A stretch of DNA of 10,402 bases, taken from positions 1-10,402 of the forward strand of contig JAILNO010000090.1 in the NCBI GenBank assembly GCA_024691465.1, in the 5' to 3' direction. Both the position numbers and the translations under genes were made by a program. Each line of letters begins with the position of its first letter. Within the stretch, counting starts at the first letter, position 1. The notes under the pieces were generated by a model. It was given only the letters and a program-made list of their open reading frames with translations, had not been told where the DNA came from and made no database searches. This document shows positions 6,478 through 10,402 of this stretch, in pieces. Source of the stretch: Pseudobutyrivibrio sp. Lineage in GTDB: Bacteria > Bacillota_A > Clostridia > Lachnospirales > Lachnospiraceae.

Positions 6478-7827
6478 ATGGGAAGATTATTTGGAACAGA
6501 CGGAGTCAGAGGAGTTGCTGGCTCAGAACTTACAATTGAGCTTGCTAAGTCACTTGGACAGGCAGGCGCTTATGTACTTACAAAGGAGGCATCTCATCAG
6601 CCTACTATCATCGTAGGTTGTGATACACGTATATCAGGCACTATGCTTGCATCGGCACTTATGAGTGGTATCTGCTCAGTGGGAGCCAATGCAGTATATG
6701 TAGGAGTTCTTCCTACACCAGCCATCGCTTACCTTACACGTAAGCACAAGGTTGACGCTGGAGTAGTTATCTCAGCCAGCCACAACCCTATGGAATTCAA
6801 CGGAATCAAGTTCTTCAATGGAGACGGCTTCAAGCTGTCTGATTCACTTGAGGATGAGATTCAGGAGCTCATCGAGAGCGATATGAAGGGAGTTAATCTT
6901 CCTACAGGAGCTGAGATCGGCAAGGTAGATTACAGATTCGATCTAGGCAGAGAGTATGTTGATTTCCTTAAGCAGACAGTACCTATGGATTTATCTGGAC
7001 TTAAGATTGTCATCGATTGTGCAGAGGGCGCTTCATATAGAACTAGCGTAGCTTGCCTCTCTGAGATGGGTGCCGAGCTCATCACTATCCACAATAATCC
7101 AGACGGAACTAATATCAATAGCAACTGCGGTAGTACTCATATGGATGAGCTCAAGGCTAGAGTAGTAGCTGAGAATGCTCAGGTGGGACTTGCATTTGAC
7201 GGCGATGCTGATAGAATGCTAGCAGTAGATGAAAAGGGACACCTAGTTGATGGCGACCAGGTTATGGCTGTATGTGCTAAGCACATGAAGGAGCAGGGTA
7301 CCCTTAAAAAGGATACATGCGTAGTTACAGTTATGACCAACTTAGGCTTCACACTTATGGCTAAGGAGCAGGGTATTCACGTAGAGTCTACTAAGGTAGG
7401 CGATAGATACGTATTAGAGAATATGCTTGCTAACGGTTACAATATCGGCGGTGAGCAGAGTGGTCACGTCATCTTCCTCGATGACAACACCACAGGAGAC
7501 GGCCTATTATCTGCACTCCATCTACTTAAGGTAATGGTTGATACAGGCAAGTCACTATCAGAGCTCGCTTCTATTATGGAGGTGTTACCACAGGCACTTG
7601 TCAATGCTAAGGTACCTAACCACAAGAAGGAGAGCTACATGGAGTATCCTGAGATTGCCAGCGCAATCGAGAAGCTCGAGGCTAAGTTCGCAGGCGAGGG
7701 CCGCGTACTTATCCGCCCATCAGGCACAGAGCCACTTGTCCGCGTCATGATCGAGGGCAAGAATCAGGATGAGATTGATGCAGATGCCAAGGCACTTGCA
7801 GAGCTCATCACTAATACTATGCTTTAG
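6478..7827 (+). CDS. glmM: Phosphoglucosamine mutase GlmM
   Basis: GlmM converts glucosamine-6-phosphate to glucosamine-1-phosphate on the way to UDP-GlcNAc for peptidoglycan and surface polymers. This 449-residue protein has the full length and all four signature loops: the phosphoserine loop SASHNP with S101, the magnesium loop DGDADR at 241-246, the sugar-specificity loop GGEQSGH at 324-330 and the phosphate-binding loop RPSGTEP at 413-419. I start it at ATG 6478 because the protein then begins [12 protein letters not shown], as in the family, and GAGGAG (6468-6473) sits 4 bases upstream. An upstream ATG at 6424 would add 18 unrelated residues overlapping cdaR. The start is one base after the cdaR stop, so the genes are coupled. 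In Bacillus and relatives GlmM binds CdaA and lowers c-di-AMP synthesis. Confidence 0.97.
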   Translation: MGRLFGTDGVRGVAGSELTIELAKSLGQAGAYVLTKEASHQPTIIVGCDTRISGTMLASALMSGICSVGANAVYVGVLPTPAIAYLTRKHKVDAGVVISASHNPMEFNGIKFFNGDGFKLSDSLEDEIQELIESDMKGVNLPTGAEIGKVDYRFDLGREYVDFLKQTVPMDLSGLKIVIDCAEGASYRTSVACLSEMGAELITIHNNPDGTNINSNCGSTHMDELKARVVAENAQVGLAFDGDADRMLAVDEKGHLVDGDQVMAVCAKHMKEQGTLKKDTCVVTVMTNLGFTLMAKEQGIHVESTKVGDRYVLENMLANGYNIGGEQSGHVIFLDDNTTGDGLLSALHLLKVMVDTGKSLSELASIMEVLPQALVNAKVPNHKKESYMEYPEIASAIEKLEAKFAGEGRVLIRPSGTEPLVRVMIEGKNQDEIDADAKALAELITNTML

Positions 7828-7842
7828 GACAGAGAGATATAT

Positions 7843-8109
7843 ATGGTTTCTAAGAAAGTTAAGATAATTAATCCTACGGGATTGCACCTTAGACCTGCAG
7901 GGGTCTTGTGCGAGACCGCGATGAAATATAGTAGCAAGATCACTTTTGCTACAGACGATCATTATGAAGCTAATGCCAAGTCGGTCTTAGGTGTGCTAGG
8001 TGCATGTGTTAAGACTGGCGACGAGATTATCATTACCTGCGACGGTGACGATGAAGAGGAGGCTTTAGCTGATATTACAGCTCAGATTGAAGCTGGACTT
8101 GGAGAGTAA
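7843..8109 (+). CDS. ptsH: HPr-like phosphocarrier protein
   Basis: An 88-residue protein with the normal HPr fold length. The EI/PEP phosphorylation site is intact: H15 with R17 in NPTGLHLRPAG. The HPr kinase site is also present, S47 in AKSVLGVLG (Ser46 of Bacillus HPr, shifted by one). This makes it a full HPr rather than a Crh-like protein lacking the histidine. It would carry phosphate from enzyme I to sugar-specific EII proteins and, as Ser-P HPr, act with CcpA in carbon catabolite control. The ribosome binding site is weak (AGAGAG, 7831-7836). It starts 15 bases after glmM with no terminator between, so it probably rides on the cdaA-cdaR-glmM transcript. No ptsI is adjacent, which differs from the classic ptsHI operon. 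A second HPr elsewhere in the genome cannot be excluded. Confidence 0.9.
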   Translation: MVSKKVKIINPTGLHLRPAGVLCETAMKYSSKITFATDDHYEANAKSVLGVLGACVKTGDEIIITCDGDDEEEALADITAQIEAGLGE

Positions 8110-8161
8110 TCCTACACAGGTTTATTCATAGACACAATTAAATTTTTTAGGAGGAAGAGTA

Positions 8162-9850
8162 ATGCTGAACTACAAGAGATACAAAAAGAATCCAGTACTG
8201 GATTTCCCTGAACGCACATGGCCAAACAAGCAGATCGAAAAAGCCCCAATTTGGTGCTCAGTAGACCTACGTGACGGCAACCAAGCCCTCGTCGAACCTA
8301 TGAATGTCGACGAAAAAATGGAACTATTCGACCTCCTACTAAAGCTCGGCTTCAAGGAAATCGAAATCGGCTTCCCTGCAGCCAGCCAGATAGAGTTTGA
8401 TTTCTTAAGGAAATTAGTCAAGGAGAATAAGATACCTTCCGATGTGAAGGTGCAGGTACTTTCACAGTGCCGTGAGGAATTAATTGATCGTACCTTTGAG
8501 GCTATTCAAGGTATTCCTAATGTTATTTTCCATATCTACAATTCTACATCCACCTTACAGCGCGATGTAGTATTCAACGCAGAAAGGGACGAGATCATCG
8601 AGATTGCTAAGGCAGGTACACAGATGGTTAAGGACAGACTTGACCGCTACAATGGCAACCTGCAGTTAGAGTACTCACCTGAGTCCTTCACAGGAACTGA
8701 GGTAGATTTCGCACTTGATATATGTACAGCTGTACAGGATACATGGGATCACGCTACTGATGCTCCTATTATCTTCAACCTGCCTGCTACAGTTGAGATG
8801 AACACACCTAACGTATATGCGGATCAGATTGAGTGGATGAGCACACACTTCAAAGACAGAGACAATATCATCCTGTCTATCCATCCACACAATGATCGTG
8901 GTACTGGTGTGGCTATTACAGAGCTTGGATTACTTGCTGGAGCTGACCGTGTAGAGGGTACTCTACTGGGCAATGGCGAGCGTACAGGTAATGTAGATAT
9001 TCTGACTATCGCTTACAACATGTTCTCACAGGGTGTCAATCCTGAGCTTGAGCTGGATGACATCAAGGAGATAGTTGAGGTATGTGAGCGAGTTACCAAG
9101 ATGCCTACTGATGCAAGACACCCATATGCTGGTGAGCTTGTATTTACTGCATTCTCTGGTTCACACCAGGATGCTATTAATAAGGGCGTGGCAGCCATGA
9201 GGAATCGCCAGAACATGTACTGGGAGGTACCTTATCTTCCAATTGATCCTGCAGATATCGGCCGCAAGTACGAGCCGGTAGTTCGTATCAACAGCCAGTC
9301 TGGTAAGGGCGGCGTCGCTTTTGTCATGGACTCAGTATATGGCTACAAGCTTCCTAAGAAGATGCAGCGTGAGTTCGCTGATGTTATCCAGAAGATTTCT
9401 GAGAAGCAGGGCGGCGAGGTTACACCTCAGATTATCATGGGCGCCTTCAAGGAGCAGTACCTTGAGAACAAGGAGCCACTTACACTTGAGTACGTGGTTA
9501 TCCAGGATGATAAGAATACTGACGATACAGTTGCAGTCCTAGACTTCAGCTACAATGGAGAGCATTTCCACTCAGAGGCTGAAGGTAACGGACCTATCGA
9601 TGCTGTCAAGCTTGCCATCAAGCAGTGCGTGCCTGAGCTGGACTTCACCCTCATCGACTATACCGAGCATACACTTGCTCAGTCACAGGGTTCAGGAGCC
9701 AAGGCTGCAGCATACATCGAGATGCGCGACGAGCGCCACGGCAACACAACCTTCGGCGTAGGCGTAAGCTCCAATATCACACGTGCTTCTATTAGAGGTA
9801 TGTTCAGTGCTTACAATCGCCTCATCAAGAAGGCTCAGGATTATGTGTAA
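8162..9850 (+). CDS. leuA: 2-isopropylmalate synthase (long, yeast/actinobacterial type)
   Basis: LeuA condenses acetyl-CoA with 2-oxoisovalerate in the first committed step of leucine synthesis. The 562-residue protein fits the long LeuA type: an extended N-terminus (1-30), a TIM-barrel catalytic domain with DLRDGNQAL at 35-43 (metal ligand D38), HPHND at 241-245 (H241 and H243 metal ligands) and GNGERTGN at 270-277 (N277), then a linker and a C-terminal regulatory domain from about 430 to 560 that in this family binds leucine for feedback inhibition. AGGAGG ends 7 bases before the ATG. The 52 bases between the HPr gene and leuA hold no T-box, leader peptide or terminator that I can see, so a separate regulated promoter is not evident. 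The first 75 or so codons use different synonymous codons from the rest (see findings). The neighbours are not leucine genes. Confidence 0.95.
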   Translation: MLNYKRYKKNPVLDFPERTWPNKQIEKAPIWCSVDLRDGNQALVEPMNVDEKMELFDLLLKLGFKEIEIGFPAASQIEFDFLRKLVKENKIPSDVKVQVLSQCREELIDRTFEAIQGIPNVIFHIYNSTSTLQRDVVFNAERDEIIEIAKAGTQMVKDRLDRYNGNLQLEYSPESFTGTEVDFALDICTAVQDTWDHATDAPIIFNLPATVEMNTPNVYADQIEWMSTHFKDRDNIILSIHPHNDRGTGVAITELGLLAGADRVEGTLLGNGERTGNVDILTIAYNMFSQGVNPELELDDIKEIVEVCERVTKMPTDARHPYAGELVFTAFSGSHQDAINKGVAAMRNRQNMYWEVPYLPIDPADIGRKYEPVVRINSQSGKGGVAFVMDSVYGYKLPKKMQREFADVIQKISEKQGGEVTPQIIMGAFKEQYLENKEPLTLEYVVIQDDKNTDDTVAVLDFSYNGEHFHSEAEGNGPIDAVKLAIKQCVPELDFTLIDYTEHTLAQSQGSGAKAAAYIEMRDERHGNTTFGVGVSSNITRASIRGMFSAYNRLIKKAQDYV

Positions 9851-9878
9851 GCCAATATAAATTAAAGGAAGTTATATA

Positions 9879-10402
9879 ATGAGAAAGATTTTAGTTACTG
9901 GATGCAACGGCCAGCTAGGCCGTGCGATCCAGAAGGAGTACGGCGACGAAGTAGAGTTTATTTTGACTGACGTCGTTGAAGGCGATAAGATATCACCTTT
10001 GAATATTATGGATTTAGACGAGGTTCTCAGCTTCGTGGAAGCTAAGAAGCCTGATGTAATTATTAACTGTGCTGCAGCTACTAATGTAGATGGCTGCGAG
10101 AAGGATTGGGACTTTGCTTACAAGCTTAATGCACTGGGCCCACGCAACTTAGCTATCGCTGCTACGAAGGTGGGAGCTAAGCTGGTACATGTCAGCACAG
10201 ATTATGTATTCCCAGGCAATGCTTCTAAGCCTATTACTGAGTTCGATGAGCCAGCACCTATCAGTGCATACGGCAAGACTAAGTTCGAGGGCGAGAAGTT
10301 CGTTAGACAGTTCGCAAGCAAGTGGTTCATCGTACGTACAGCGTGGCTGTATGGTGATGGCAAGAATTTCGTCAAGACTATGCTTTCTCTTGCAGAGACT
10401 CA
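9879..10402 (+). CDS. rfbD: dTDP-4-dehydrorhamnose reductase, N-terminal part (cut by window edge)
   Basis: The first 174 codons are in the window and the frame stays open to the edge. The product is a short-chain dehydrogenase-type epimerase/reductase that performs the last step of dTDP-L-rhamnose synthesis for cell-surface polysaccharides. Visible features are the NAD(P)-binding glycine motif T7-GCNGQLG14, 'DVIINCAAATNVDGCE' around 59-74, STDYVF at 106-111, and the catalytic Y131-x3-K135 with T107, whose spacing matches the Thr-Tyr-Lys triad of RmlD. The residue after STDYVF is Pro, where Asp is usual. About 110-120 C-terminal residues are missing. AAAGGAAG (9864-9871) precedes the ATG, and the gene follows leuA by 28 bases in the same direction. 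rfbA, rfbB and rfbC are not in the window and may lie beyond the right edge. Confidence 0.92.
   Translation, partial: MRKILVTGCNGQLGRAIQKEYGDEVEFILTDVVEGDKISPLNIMDLDEVLSFVEAKKPDVIINCAAATNVDGCEKDWDFAYKLNALGPRNLAIAATKVGAKLVHVSTDYVFPGNASKPITEFDEPAPISAYGKTKFEGEKFVRQFASKWFIVRTAWLYGDGKNFVKTMLSLAET

Noticed and set aside
7720..7962. A minus-strand open frame across the glmM-HPr junction.
   Set aside because: It is antisense to two genes with intact catalytic motifs, has no ribosome binding site that I can see and shows no recognisable protein features.
8110..8161. A T-box or leucine leader-peptide attenuator before leuA.
   Set aside because: The gap is only 52 bases and holds no specifier stem, conserved T-box sequence, Leu-rich short ORF or terminator hairpin.

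Overview
The window looks like chromosomal core sequence from a low-to-moderate GC Bacillota genome, most likely a clostridial Lachnospiraceae member (Butyrivibrio, Pseudobutyrivibrio or Roseburia-like; genus not resolvable by eye). The basis is a lipobox-type lipoprotein, a comF gene followed by a YvyF-type flagellar-region zinc protein, the cdaA-cdaR-glmM island, an HPr that carries a regulatory serine, strong AGGAGG ribosome binding sites and an abundance of GAG, CTT and AGA codons. I see no mobile element, CRISPR array, rRNA or tRNA, and no stretch over 300 bases without a gene.

Layout. (1) Bases 1-1559, minus strand: a two-gene unit with an ABC_sub_bind-type substrate-binding lipoprotein followed, 3 bases after its stop, by the start of a family-4 glycosyltransferase that runs off the left edge. 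A near-consensus sigma-A promoter lies at 1588-1616. (2) Bases 1629-2843, plus strand: comF and a yvyF-like gene, closed by a clear intrinsic terminator. (3) Bases 2836-8109, plus strand: a tightly packed set consisting of a small two-helix membrane protein, a polytopic membrane protein, cdaA (diadenylate cyclase, TTG start), cdaR (YbbR repeats), glmM and an HPr-like protein. Gaps are 0-30 bases and I see no internal terminator. (4) Bases 8162-9850: leuA, 2-isopropylmalate synthase of the long (yeast/actinobacterial) type. (5) Bases 9879-10402: the 5' part of rfbD (rmlD), dTDP-4-dehydrorhamnose reductase, cut by the right edge.

How the genes fit together. CdaA makes c-di-AMP, CdaR is its membrane-anchored regulator, and GlmM makes glucosamine-1-phosphate for peptidoglycan. 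In Bacillus, Listeria and relatives these three form a complex linking turgor control to wall synthesis. Here two unnamed membrane proteins sit at the head of the same apparent operon and HPr, the PTS phosphocarrier and carbon-signalling protein, sits at its end. The glycosyltransferase and RmlD at the two edges add a cell-surface polysaccharide theme. Most of the window is well-known biology. The parts most worth a second look are the two membrane proteins upstream of cdaA, the roughly 90-residue acidic insertion in the lipoprotein, and the abrupt codon-usage switch inside leuA.
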